A stretch of DNA of 33,569 bases from Alphaproteobacteria bacterium (GCA_003697125.1 RFGB01000257.1:1-33569); one strand, 5' to 3'. Positions 23,024-30,880 are shown, counted from the first letter of the stretch. Notes: generated by a model not told the origin, from the sequence alone. Translations and numbers: made by a program.

Positions 23024-23599
23024 TCAGGCGGGGGGAACCTCGCGCGGGATGACGCGGGGCGGGGGGACGAACAGGGTGCGGCCGGCCGGGACATCGGCCG
23101 AGATCACGCAGTTCGGGCCGATCTGGACATCGTCGCCGATGGTGATGTTGCCGATGATCGCCGTCCCCGGGCCGAAGCTGACGCGGTTGCCGATCACCGG
23201 GCCCCTGCCGGGGATCCATTCATTGGCGATGCCGAAGGTGACGCCCTGGCGCAGCACGCAGTCGTCGCCGATGGTGGCATGGTCGTGGATGACGATGCCG
23301 TGCTGGTGCCCGATCTCCAGCCGGCGGCCGATCCGCGCCGTGCGGCGCAGCTCGATCCCGTAGAAATTGCGGCAGAAGCGGAAGCCGACGGCATAGAGGA
23401 TGTCGAAGGGCCAGCGCCAGGGCCGGGGCAGGGTGGTGGCCCAGACCCCGATGCGATGGATGATCAGGGCCTGCAGCCCGGGGCGGGACCATTCGCCGCG
23501 ATGGGTGCGGATGTCCTCGGCCAGGATTGCGCGCAGGCCCATGGCGCGGATCAGTGCGGCGCCGGTCAGCGCCGGCGCGGGCGTGGCGTCCGCATCCAT
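23024..23599 (-). CDS. Hexapeptide-repeat acetyltransferase, serine acetyltransferase-like
   Basis: This protein of about 191 residues has a helical N-terminus followed by a left-handed beta-helix of hexapeptide repeats (IGRRLEIGHQHGIVIHDHATIG, then VIGNRVSFGPGTAIIGNITIG). The catalytic-type histidine region GHQHGIVIHDHATIG and the C-terminal DVPAGRTLFVPPPRVI are like CysE/WbbJ O-acetyltransferases. It would acetylate a sugar hydroxyl or amino group from acetyl-CoA. I chose ATG 23599 because GAGGAG lies six bases upstream; ATG 23617 would overlap the preceding gene by 8 bp. It sits between the SAF oxidoreductase and the carrier protein in the same operon. Confidence 0.86.
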   Translation of the reverse strand: MDADATPAPALTGAALIRAMGLRAILAEDIRTHRGEWSRPGLQALIIHRIGVWATTLPRPWRWPFDILYAVGFRFCRNFYGIELRRTARIGRRLEIGHQHGIVIHDHATIGDDCVLRQGVTFGIANEWIPGRGPVIGNRVSFGPGTAIIGNITIGDDVQIGPNCVISADVPAGRTLFVPPPRVIPREVPPA

Positions 23600-23609
23600 T
23601 CCCTTCTCC

Positions 23610-24911
23610 TCAGACATCGCCGCCGGCGGGAAAACGGGCGGCCTGCTCGGCCCGCAGCCGGTCGATCAGCCGGCCCGGGGGCAGTTCGACATCGGCATAG
23701 GTCAGGGGGGTGTCCCGGGGGATGTCGCGCTTCAGCCGGCAGCCCTCGGCCACCCCCATGGGCAGCAGCCCCTCGCGCGCCGCCACATCGGCATTCTCCG
23801 CCTCGCCATAGGTCATGTACCAGCCGATGCCGTCAAGGATCTCGCCCGCGCGCAGATCGGTCTTGGCCCGCGCGATCACCTCGACCCGCGGCGCGCCCAG
23901 CGGGGCCATGACGCAGTCGCCGAACAGCGCGACGCGCGCGGCCGAGACCGGCACCTCGAAATGGCACAGGTGATAGGGGGTGTAGAAGCAATAGAGCGGC
24001 CCCTCCCCCAGCTTGTAGAGGTTGAGATAGTGGCGCTGGCCGGGATCCTCGGTGGTGGCCAGGACGAAGACCCCGGGGCCGGGGCGGGCGCCCACGACGT
24101 AATCGACGATGCCGCCCATGGATTTCAGCATGTCGATGTCATAGGCCGTCACCAGCTCGTCGACATGGCCGCGGTGATCGGCCCCGATCATGCCGCGCCT
24201 GGGGACGCGGAAGCCGGCGGCGTTGGCGACGATGGCCTGTTCGAACGAGATCTTGGTGCCGTCGGCGAAGCTTGTCACCATGTGGGGCTTCTGGCCCCAG
24301 CGTTCGGCGAAGGCCTTCTGGGTGGTGGGGGTGCGGTAGGGGTCCTGCAGCCCCTTGATGTTGCCGGCCACCAGCGGGGTCAGGCCCATGCCCCGCACGA
24401 AGCGGATCAGGTTCATCTGCACGCCTGGCTGGTCGCCGTCGCAGCCCGAGAGGATGACCCCCGCCCGGTCGGCCATGACCTTCAGGATCGGTCCGACGGT
24501 GCCGTCGAGTTCGGCATTCATCAGCACCACATGGTTGCCATGGGCGATCGCCTCGGTCACCACCCGGGCGCCGAACTCGATCGCCCCGGTCACCTCGATC
24601 AGCACGTCGACATTCTCGGCCCGGGCCAGCAGCATCGCATCCTCGGTGACCGCCCGCCGGCCGGCGCGGATCGCATCCTCCAGCGCCGACTGGGTCGAGA
24701 CCTCGACCGCATCATCCGCCCCCGCCTCCGCATAGGCGCGGCGCGCCCCGGCGATGTTGCGGTTCGCGATCGCCACCAGCGCCATGCCCGGGACATGGTT
24801 GAGGATCTGGCTGGCGATGCCGCGGCCCATGAAGCCGGCCCCGATCATGCCGACCCGGACGGGGCGGCCCTCCTCGGCCCGGCGGCGCAGCGCGCTGTCG
24901 ACGATGATCAT
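23610..24911 (-). CDS. NAD(P)-dependent oxidoreductase with C-terminal SAF domain
   Basis: This 433-residue protein has an N-terminal Rossmann fold with GMIGAGFMGRG (GxGxxG at residues 24-29), resembling the NAD-binding half of homoserine dehydrogenase. Its central region contains ILSGCDGDQPGVQMNLIRFV and KGLQDPYRTPTTQKAFAE. The C-terminal stretch (about 340-433; ARAKTDLRAGEILDGIGWYM and DIPRDTPLTYADVELP) resembles a SAF domain. Proteins of this architecture are found in surface-sugar loci, but their reactions are largely unassigned. The ATG overlaps the stop of the RmlC-family gene as ATGA. The substrate may be a keto-sugar or small acid used to build the substituent; this is inference. Confidence 0.85.
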   Translation of the reverse strand: MIIVDSALRRRAEEGRPVRVGMIGAGFMGRGIASQILNHVPGMALVAIANRNIAGARRAYAEAGADDAVEVSTQSALEDAIRAGRRAVTEDAMLLARAENVDVLIEVTGAIEFGARVVTEAIAHGNHVVLMNAELDGTVGPILKVMADRAGVILSGCDGDQPGVQMNLIRFVRGMGLTPLVAGNIKGLQDPYRTPTTQKAFAERWGQKPHMVTSFADGTKISFEQAIVANAAGFRVPRRGMIGADHRGHVDELVTAYDIDMLKSMGGIVDYVVGARPGPGVFVLATTEDPGQRHYLNLYKLGEGPLYCFYTPYHLCHFEVPVSAARVALFGDCVMAPLGAPRVEVIARAKTDLRAGEILDGIGWYMTYGEAENADVAAREGLLPMGVAEGCRLKRDIPRDTPLTYADVELPPGRLIDRLRAEQAARFPAGGDV

Positions 24912-25444
24912 GCCCGCTCTCCGATCAGCGGCCAGGCCGCATCCTTTTCCGAGATCACCTCCACCGCCACCGGCCAGTCGATCCCCAGCGCCGGATCGTC
25001 CCAGCGCAGCCCGCCCTCCGCCCCGGGGGTGTAGAACTCGCCCACCTGGTAGATCACCTCGGCCCCGTCGGTGAGGGTGATGTAGCCATGGGCGAACATC
25101 TCGGGCACATAGAGCGCGCGGCGGTTCGCGGCCGACAGCTCCACGCCGACATGCTGCAGATAGGTGGGGCTTTCCGGGCGCAGGTCCACGATCACGTCAT
25201 GGATCGCCCCGGCGGTGCAGCGCACCAGCTTGGTCTCGGCGGCGGGGGGGCGCTGGAAATGCAGGCCCCGCAGCGTTCCCCGGCGGTGGTTGAAGGACAG
25301 GTTGGTCTGGGCCACCATCGGCTTCAGGCCGTGGGCCTCGAATTCCCGCGCGCAGAAGGTGCGGGCGAAGAAGCCGCGGTGGTCGCGCCGCTCCTCCAGG
25401 TCGATGATGAAGGCACCCTTCAGATGCGTCTCGGTGAAGATCAT
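24908..25444 (-). CDS. dTDP-4-dehydrorhamnose 3,5-epimerase family (RmlC-like cupin)
   Basis: This 178-residue cupin has RmlC landmarks: RGFFARTF, FNHRRGTLRGLHFQ with the catalytic His62, VDLRPESPTY, VPEMFAHGYITL and Tyr132 in IYQVGEFY. It epimerises C3 and/or C5 of a 4-keto-6-deoxy nucleotide sugar. No rmlA, rmlB or rmlD is in the window, whereas rfbF and an SDR are present, so the substrate may be CDP-linked rather than dTDP-linked, or the other rml genes lie elsewhere. Both junctions are ATGA overlaps, with the acyltransferase gene before and the SAF gene after. Confidence 0.9.
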   Translation of the reverse strand: MIFTETHLKGAFIIDLEERRDHRGFFARTFCAREFEAHGLKPMVAQTNLSFNHRRGTLRGLHFQRPPAAETKLVRCTAGAIHDVIVDLRPESPTYLQHVGVELSAANRRALYVPEMFAHGYITLTDGAEVIYQVGEFYTPGAEGGLRWDDPALGIDWPVAVEVISEKDAAWPLIGERA

Positions 25445-26460
25445 CGCGATCGGTCCGTTCCGGTTGCCGCCAGCGGCCGGGGACGGGGGGCGGACACGGC
25501 CGCAAGCACCATGCGCCGCAGCGCCTCGGCCGGCCGGTCGACGGCGAGATAGAAGAGGATCGCGCCCAGGGGGGCGAGGAGGAGGAGGAAGGCGAGCTTC
25601 TCCGGGTCGGTGAAGTCCCGGCCCAGAAGCTGCCGCCCGATCTGGATGGCGGGATAATGCACCAGATACAGGGCATAGGACAGGTTGCCCAGATGCCGGT
25701 CGATCGCCGGGCTGTCCTGGCGGACATTCCAGGCGACGAAGGGCAGCAGGATCAGCGCCCAGCCCATGGCGAACAGCCTGTCGAGGGCGAAGTCGCCGCT
25801 GCCCCAGATCACGAAGGGATGCAGTGCCGGCACCGCCCAGGCGATCACCCCCGCCAGCACGAACGCCCCCGCCGACAGCGCCGCCATCCGGCCCGAGGCG
25901 CGCAGCCCCAGCTGATGGATCGCCATGCCGGCCAGGAACAGCGGCAGATACGCGATGGCAAGCCGCAGCCCCGCCCCGAAATCCAGCGCCCAGCCCAGCA
26001 CCGTCAGCGCCGCCAGCCCCGCGGCCAGCGCCGCCGGCGGCAGATGGCGCAGCGCCAGCCACAGGGCGGGCAGCAGCAGGTAGAACTGCATCTCGATGTC
26101 CAGCGACCAGGCGATGCCGATCGGGTCGCGCCCATGGGTCGCCACCCCCAGAAGCGGCAGCGCGATCCAGGGCACGCGATCCCCGCCCCCGACCAGGAGC
26201 CGCGCCGCCAGCACCGCCAGCAGCCCCGCCACGGCGAAGGGCAGCCAGATGCGCAGCAGGCGCGCCGTCCAGAAGGTCAGCAGCGGCCAGGGGGCGTGGC
26301 GGTAATGCTGGTCATACATCCGCCCCACCCAGTAGCCGGACAGGGCGAAGAAGACCATCACCGCCGGGCTGCCGATCTGCAGCCGCGACAGATGCTCGAC
26401 CACCACCGCCATGGCCAGGATCAGGCGGAAGAGCCCGGGGCCCTGCAGCATGCCCGCCAT
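25441..26460 (-). CDS. Acyltransferase 3 family membrane protein
   Basis: This 339-residue polytopic protein has about nine or ten hydrophobic segments and features of the acyltransferase-3 (OafA/NodX-like) family: an early VVVEHLSR, where the His is the likely catalytic residue, FFALSGYWVGR, FWTARLLRIWLP, WSLDIEMQFYLLLP and LGNLSYALYLVHYP. Such enzymes O-acylate periplasmic or lipid-linked glycans using acyl groups supplied from the cytoplasm. In this operon with a carrier protein and ligase, it is the best candidate to place the acyl group on the polysaccharide. The start at 26460 is 12 bp from the GMC stop; ATG 26451 is an alternative. Confidence 0.9.
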   Translation of the reverse strand: MAGMLQGPGLFRLILAMAVVVEHLSRLQIGSPAVMVFFALSGYWVGRMYDQHYRHAPWPLLTFWTARLLRIWLPFAVAGLLAVLAARLLVGGGDRVPWIALPLLGVATHGRDPIGIAWSLDIEMQFYLLLPALWLALRHLPPAALAAGLAALTVLGWALDFGAGLRLAIAYLPLFLAGMAIHQLGLRASGRMAALSAGAFVLAGVIAWAVPALHPFVIWGSGDFALDRLFAMGWALILLPFVAWNVRQDSPAIDRHLGNLSYALYLVHYPAIQIGRQLLGRDFTDPEKLAFLLLLAPLGAILFYLAVDRPAEALRRMVLAAVSAPRPRPLAATGTDRSR

Positions 26461-26472
26461 CCCCGCCCCCCT

Positions 26473-27921
26473 TCAGCGCGCCAGCCGCGTGGCCAGGTGA
26501 TCGGCCAGCCGCAGCGACAGCTGCACGATGGTCAGCGTGGGGTTGGCATAGCCCCCCGACGGGAAGACCGAGGAGCCGGCGAGATGGAGATTGCCCAGCC
26601 CGTGCACCCTCAGCTGGGCATCGACCACCGAATCCGCGGGGCTGTTGCCCATCCGCGTGCCGCCCATGTGGTGCCAGCTGGCCATCACCCGGTCGACCGG
26701 GATCGGGCGGCGATCGTCCAGCACCCAGTCGAGCAGCCGCAGCCGGCCGATCCCCGCGGCCGCGAAGCCTTCGGCCAGCGCCATCACCGCGCGCGTCACC
26801 CCCGCCCGGTCGGCCGCCGACTTGCGCCAGTGCAGCACGACCCGCGGCAGGCCCAGCCGGTCGCGCGCCTCTCCCAGCGCCACGCGGTTGGCCGCATCGG
26901 GCAGCTGTTCGCACTGCGCGTGCACCCGCGCGCCGCAGACCAGGTTCTTGCCGAACGCGTCCATCACCGCCTGGCCGAGCGCGGGGGCCGCGCACATCAG
27001 GTCGGCGATCAGGGCCCGGGTCTGGTCGGGATAGGCCATCACGTCGATGTCGAAGGACAGGTTCAGCCCCCCGCTGCGCTCCAGCGCCGCGGGCGAGAGG
27101 GCGAAGAAGGCCTGATCGTTCACGAACAGCCCGTCCGGGTCGCGCCAGACCACCGCCTCGGCGACCGAGAAGGTCGGATGCTCCATCCAGTAGCGGCCGA
27201 GCGCGGCGGGCGGGATCAGCGCCTGTCCGTGGGTGGCATTGGCCCACAGCAGCAGGCGGGAATTCTCGATCCCCCCCAGGGCCAGGACGAAGTCGTCCGC
27301 CTCCACCTGCCAGCGCCGCTGCGCGCCGTCGCCGGCCTCGGTCACCACTTCCAGCGCGCGGATTCCCCCCGCCCCGGGCACCAGGTTGACCACCGCGCTG
27401 CGCAGGCACAGCCGCAGATGCGGATCCTCGGCGCAGAAGGCGCGATACTTCTCGCCGAAGCGCACCGGGGGGCTGACATGGAAGACGGTGCGCAGCAGAT
27501 CGCTTCCCACCGGCCGGTCCGCGAAGCGGTCCGGAATCTCCAGGATCTCCGCGGCCGCGGCCAGGAAGGGATCGAGATCGGCGCGGCCGATCGGCCAGCC
27601 TGGGCGGGGCGGATCGGCGCGGGGCAGGAAGTCGTGGGCATCGAGCGGGCGGCAATAGCCCGCCCAGTGTCCCGAGGTTCCCCCGAAGCAGCGCAGCCGG
27701 GCGAGGTCGAGCTCGAAATAGGGATCCCCCTCGACCCGGCCGGCATAGAGCTGCTGGCTGGCATCGTCGGGCTCGGGGCCGCCCGCCTCCAGCAGCAGGA
27801 CATCGATGCGGCGCAGGGCCAGCGCCCGGGCCAGGGTCATCCCCGCGGGGCCGGAACCCGCGACGCAGACCCGGGCGCGGACGACATGGCCTTCGGGAAA
27901 GGTTGATGCATCGAGGATCAT
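26473..27921 (-). CDS. GMC-family FAD-dependent oxidoreductase
   Basis: This 482-residue flavoprotein has FAD-binding VAGSGPAGMTLA near residues 20-31 (ending in the acidic LLLEAGG), RCFGGTSGHWAGYCRPL, and the catalytic C-terminus with HHMGGTRMGN (His418) and SSVFPSGGYANPTLTI (Asn460). It has no signal peptide. It lacks the four-cysteine cluster of the other GMC protein (2267-3928), so the two are not recent duplicates. Its ATG shares one base with the stop of a 44-residue Tat-like peptide (TGATG), and no good ribosome-binding site precedes it, so translation is probably coupled. It may oxidise an alcohol on a sugar or lipid-linked precursor, possibly in the periplasm. Confidence 0.88.
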   Translation of the reverse strand: MILDASTFPEGHVVRARVCVAGSGPAGMTLARALALRRIDVLLLEAGGPEPDDASQQLYAGRVEGDPYFELDLARLRCFGGTSGHWAGYCRPLDAHDFLPRADPPRPGWPIGRADLDPFLAAAAEILEIPDRFADRPVGSDLLRTVFHVSPPVRFGEKYRAFCAEDPHLRLCLRSAVVNLVPGAGGIRALEVVTEAGDGAQRRWQVEADDFVLALGGIENSRLLLWANATHGQALIPPAALGRYWMEHPTFSVAEAVVWRDPDGLFVNDQAFFALSPAALERSGGLNLSFDIDVMAYPDQTRALIADLMCAAPALGQAVMDAFGKNLVCGARVHAQCEQLPDAANRVALGEARDRLGLPRVVLHWRKSAADRAGVTRAVMALAEGFAAAGIGRLRLLDWVLDDRRPIPVDRVMASWHHMGGTRMGNSPADSVVDAQLRVHGLGNLHLAGSSVFPSGGYANPTLTIVQLSLRLADHLATRLAR

Positions 27922-28055
27922 CAGCGATCGGCCCGGTCGAGCACCCAGCGGCGGCGGATGCGGAACAGGCGGGGCAGGGCGATGCGGGCCACGAGCCCCG
28001 CCGCGGCCAGCCCGGCCAGAAGCCGCCGCCGGGTGGGTCCGGCCGCCTCAGCCAT
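27921..28055 (-). CDS. 44-residue Tat-like microprotein coupled to the GMC gene
   Basis: The tiny protein begins MAEAAGPTRRRLLAGLAAAG, a twin-arginine-like signal (TRRRLLAG) with a moderately hydrophobic core, then ends in a basic tail (RLFRIRRRWVLDRADR). No clear cleavage site is seen, so it could be a membrane anchor. The start at 28055 overlaps the end of the glycosyltransferase gene by 8 bp and has a G-rich tract upstream. Its stop overlaps the GMC start by one base (TGATG). The tight fit on both sides argues for a real gene. It parallels the 67-residue Tat peptide at 4658-4861. A role as minimal Tat partner for the signal-less GMC enzyme is inferred. Chance occurrence of a short frame is the main alternative. 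Confidence 0.5.
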   Translation of the reverse strand: MAEAAGPTRRRLLAGLAAAGLVARIALPRLFRIRRRWVLDRADR

Positions 28056-29208
28056 GCCGCCCCCCCGCACAGGCCGCGCCCGGCCGCGCCGCGGGCGCGG
28101 CCTCCAGCATCGCCGCCAGCCCGGCAAGCTGTCCGGCCCGCCGCTCCATCCCCGCCGTCGGCGGCAGGCCGGCGATGTCGAGGATCGCCTGCCAGCGGTG
28201 CAGGTGGTCATGGCGGGTCAGCGCGTTCAGCATGTTGGCCCGGCGCGCCGCGGCGATCCGCTCGGGCTGGGCATCCAGCGCATCGATGATCTCCCCCGCC
28301 TCGGCGCAGTCATAGGGCAGGGGGATGACGGCGTCGGGCCAGCCCAGATGGGCGCGGAATGCCGGGCTGTCGATCACGTCGCCCAGAAGGATCGCGCCCC
28401 CGGCGATGCCCTCGATGTAGCGCAGGCCGAATTCCTCCTGGCGGCCGCGCTCCTGCCGTTCGGCCACCTTGGCCATGTGCGAGATCAGATAGCGGCTGCG
28501 CTTCATCCGCTGGGCGTAGAGCCAGCGATGCTCGGCGGTGTCATGGGCGAAGATGCCGCCGCGGATGGAGGTGAATTCGTAATGCCAGCCCCGCCGGCGG
28601 GCATGGTCCAGAAGCGCGGCATGGGTGCGCGGCGCGATGCGGCTGATGTTGTTGACGTGGATGCAGCGTTCGGGCGCGGATGGCAGCGGGCTGAACAGGA
28701 TCGTGTCCACCCCCCAGGGCAGATAGCTGACCGGCACCGACAGGCGTTCCTGCAGCACCGGGGTGGTCGCCGCCATGGCGCAGAAGACGTGATCGAAGCG
28801 ATCGAGGATGTCGAGCAGCCGCCCCGCGCGGGGGATGTCGTCGATCCACAGCTCCTGCAGCCAGCAGATCGCCCGGCCCGCGCGCCGGCGCCAGTCCGGC
28901 ACGGCGTCCAGCGCGACGAGATCGCGCGGCACGGCGGCGTAGAAGAAGAACAGGTCGACCCCCCCCGCCGGGACCGATGCCGCCAGCCCCGAGGGCACCA
29001 GCCCCTGCAGCCCCCCCAGCCGCGCCAGCCGGTTGCGCATCCGCAGCCGCAGGGCCGAGGCCGGGCCGGGCCGGGGTGCGATGATCGTCGCCGCCTCGAA
29101 CGCGCCGGCGATCAGATCCTCGAATTCATGGATGCCGCAGCGGGACAGATGCGTCGACAGGTTGCGCAGTGACAGGAGACCGATTCGACGGGCGGCTTCG
29201 GCGCTCAC
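28048..29208 (-). CDS. Glycosyltransferase, CgeB/GT1-like
   Basis: This protein of about 386 residues has CgeB-type glycosyltransferase features: ICWLQELWIDDIPRAG, DHVFCAMAATTPVLQE, VSYLPWGVDTILFSP, and a donor-half region EFGLRYIEGIAGGAILLGD followed by IPLPYDCAEAGEIIDAL. I chose a GTG start at 29208 because AGGGGA lies six bases upstream; the frame is open to 29445, but that part is arginine/proline-rich and non-conserved and would overlap the gene at 29373. It opens the ten-gene minus-strand operon. It should transfer a sugar in the cytoplasm; donor and acceptor are unknown. Confidence 0.78.
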   Translation of the reverse strand: MSAEAARRIGLLSLRNLSTHLSRCGIHEFEDLIAGAFEAATIIAPRPGPASALRLRMRNRLARLGGLQGLVPSGLAASVPAGGVDLFFFYAAVPRDLVALDAVPDWRRRAGRAICWLQELWIDDIPRAGRLLDILDRFDHVFCAMAATTPVLQERLSVPVSYLPWGVDTILFSPLPSAPERCIHVNNISRIAPRTHAALLDHARRRGWHYEFTSIRGGIFAHDTAEHRWLYAQRMKRSRYLISHMAKVAERQERGRQEEFGLRYIEGIAGGAILLGDVIDSPAFRAHLGWPDAVIPLPYDCAEAGEIIDALDAQPERIAAARRANMLNALTRHDHLHRWQAILDIAGLPPTAGMERRAGQLAGLAAMLEAAPAARPGAACAGGRHG

Positions 29209-29230
29209 CGGAAATCCCCTGTCATGTACA

Positions 29231-29312
29231 CCCTGTTCCACACATTTTCCGGCCGGATCGGGCAGATGGGTTCCGGCCACAAATTCAACACAACCCTGTT
29301 CCAGTCTAGGAT
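29231..29312. promoter_or_regulatory. Repeats and possible promoter in the divergent gap before the HAD-UbiA gene
   Basis: The 164-bp divergent gap (29209-29372) holds two direct copies of CCCTGTTCCA (29231-29240 and 29294-29303), two of TTCCGGCC (29247 and 29271), and a variant of the TTCCG-N-CACAAA motif at 29271. TTCAAC (29284-29289) and TAGGAT (29307-29312), 17 bp apart, form a weak plus-strand promoter candidate. The gap is clearly less GC-rich than its surroundings. It is likely the control region for the ten-gene operon and the HAD-UbiA gene. Confidence 0.4.
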
Positions 29313-29372
29313 GCAGGGGAATGGTGATCAAGCAGTTGCGCGGGCACGGACAGGATCTGGCAGGGACGGGCG

Positions 29373-30833
29373 ATGAGGGTCGAGCGCAGCATCGAGGCGG
29401 CGGGGCGCGTGCCGCCGGTTCTGGCCGTGGATCTGGACGGGACATTGCTGCGCACGGATCTGCTGCACGAGACGCTGCTGGCGGGGCTGGCCAGCCGCCC
29501 CCGCGCCACCCTGGCCGCCCTGACGGCGCTGCGGCGCGGCCGCGCGGCGCTGAAGGCGGCGCTGGCCGCGATGCCGGTGGATCCGGCCGGCCTGCCGCTG
29601 AACCAGGCGGTGGTGGCGCATGTGCGCGCGGCGCGCGCGGCGGGAATGCGCACCGTGCTGGTCTCGGCCTCCGATGCGCGTCTGGTGCGCGCGGTGGCCG
29701 AGCGGACGGGGCTGTTCGACGAGGCCCATGGCTCGGAGCCGGGGCGCAACCTGAAGGGCGCGGCCAAGGCCGCGTTCCTTGCCCGGCGGTTCGGCGAGGG
29801 GGGGTTCGCCTATGTCGGCGATTCGCGCGCCGATCTTCCGGTCTGGGCGCGGGCGGCCGAGGCGGTGACGGTCGGGGCGGGCCCCGGCCTGCGCCGGGCG
29901 GCCGCGGCGGCCGCCCCGGCCGTGCGGCATCTGGAACCGGCCGGCCGGCTGGGGATCGGCGGCGCCCATCTGCGGGCGCTGCGCCCGCATCAGTGGCTGA
30001 AGAACCTGCTGGTGTTCCTGCCGGCGCTGGCCGCCCATGCCGCCGATCCGGCGCTGTGGCTGGGCGCGCTGATGGCCTTCATCGCCTTCGGGCTGACCGC
30101 CTCCTCGGTCTATGTGCTGAACGACCTGCTGGATCTGGGCCCCGATCGCGCCCATCCGCGCAAGCGCCACCGCCCCTTCGCCGCGGGCGCGGTGCCGATC
30201 GCCCATGGCATGGTGATGGCGCCCGGGCTGCTGGCGGGTGGGGTGGTGGTGGCGCTGATCGGCACGCCGCCGCTGTTCCTCGCGGTGCTGGGGGGATACT
30301 ACGCGCTGACGCTCGCCTATTCGCTGCTGCTCAAGCGGCGGCTGGTGATCGACATCTGCGCGCTGGCCGGCCTGTACACCCTGCGGGTGATGGGGGGGGC
30401 GGCAGCCACCGGGGTGGCGCTGTCGCCGTGGATGCTGGCCTTCTCGGGCTTCCTGTTCCTGGCGCTGGCGGCGGTGAAGCGCCAGGCGGAACTGGTCGAC
30501 GGCATCGCCTCGGGGCGCGAGCGGGCGGCGGGGCGGGCCTACATGGCCGGCGACCTGCCGATCGTGACGATGATGGCGCTGGCGGCGGGCTATGCCGCGG
30601 TGCTGGTGCTGGCGCTCTACATCGCCAGCCCCGAGGTGCGGATGCTCTATGGCCAGCCCGCCCTGCTGTGGGGCGTGGCGCCGGTGATGGTCTACTGGAT
30701 CAGCCGCATGGTGATGATCGCCCATCGCGGACGGATGACCGATGATCCCATCGTCTTCGCCCTGCGCGATCCGGTCAGCCTGGCCTGCGGCGCCGCGGTG
30801 GCCGGCCTGGGCGTGGCCGCCGCCTTCCTGTAG
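29373..30833 (+). CDS. HAD phosphatase-UbiA prenyltransferase fusion (DPPR synthase-like)
   Basis: This 486-residue fusion has an N-terminal HAD hydrolase domain with the nucleophile motif AVDLDGTLL (Asp20/Asp22), VSAS (98-101) and YVGDSRADLPV (148-158). From about residue 205 a UbiA-type membrane prenyltransferase follows: LRPHQWLKNLLVFLP, the Asp-rich NDLLDLGPDR (251-260) then HPRKRHRPFAAG, and KRRLVIDICALAGLYTLRV, with about eight helices. The UbiA half resembles decaprenyl-phosphate phosphoribosyltransferase. That enzyme makes a polyprenyl-phosphoryl phosphoribose whose 5-phosphate must later be removed, which the HAD domain might do in the same polypeptide. A lipid-linked ribose or arabinose donor for the polysaccharide would follow. 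The domain calls are solid; the reaction is inferred. Confidence 0.88.
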   Translation: MRVERSIEAAGRVPPVLAVDLDGTLLRTDLLHETLLAGLASRPRATLAALTALRRGRAALKAALAAMPVDPAGLPLNQAVVAHVRAARAAGMRTVLVSASDARLVRAVAERTGLFDEAHGSEPGRNLKGAAKAAFLARRFGEGGFAYVGDSRADLPVWARAAEAVTVGAGPGLRRAAAAAAPAVRHLEPAGRLGIGGAHLRALRPHQWLKNLLVFLPALAAHAADPALWLGALMAFIAFGLTASSVYVLNDLLDLGPDRAHPRKRHRPFAAGAVPIAHGMVMAPGLLAGGVVVALIGTPPLFLAVLGGYYALTLAYSLLLKRRLVIDICALAGLYTLRVMGGAAATGVALSPWMLAFSGFLFLALAAVKRQAELVDGIASGRERAAGRAYMAGDLPIVTMMALAAGYAAVLVLALYIASPEVRMLYGQPALLWGVAPVMVYWISRMVMIAHRGRMTDDPIVFALRDPVSLACGAAVAGLGVAAAFL

Positions 30834-30880
30834 GTCCTGCGCCTTGCCGCGGGAGGGGTGCAGTGGCATGGTTGATCCCT

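Noticed and set aside
25657-27906. Plus-strand frame of 749 codons opposite the acyltransferase and GMC genes
   Set aside because: No motifs, low-complexity Gln/Arg/Pro content, and antisense to two conserved proteins.
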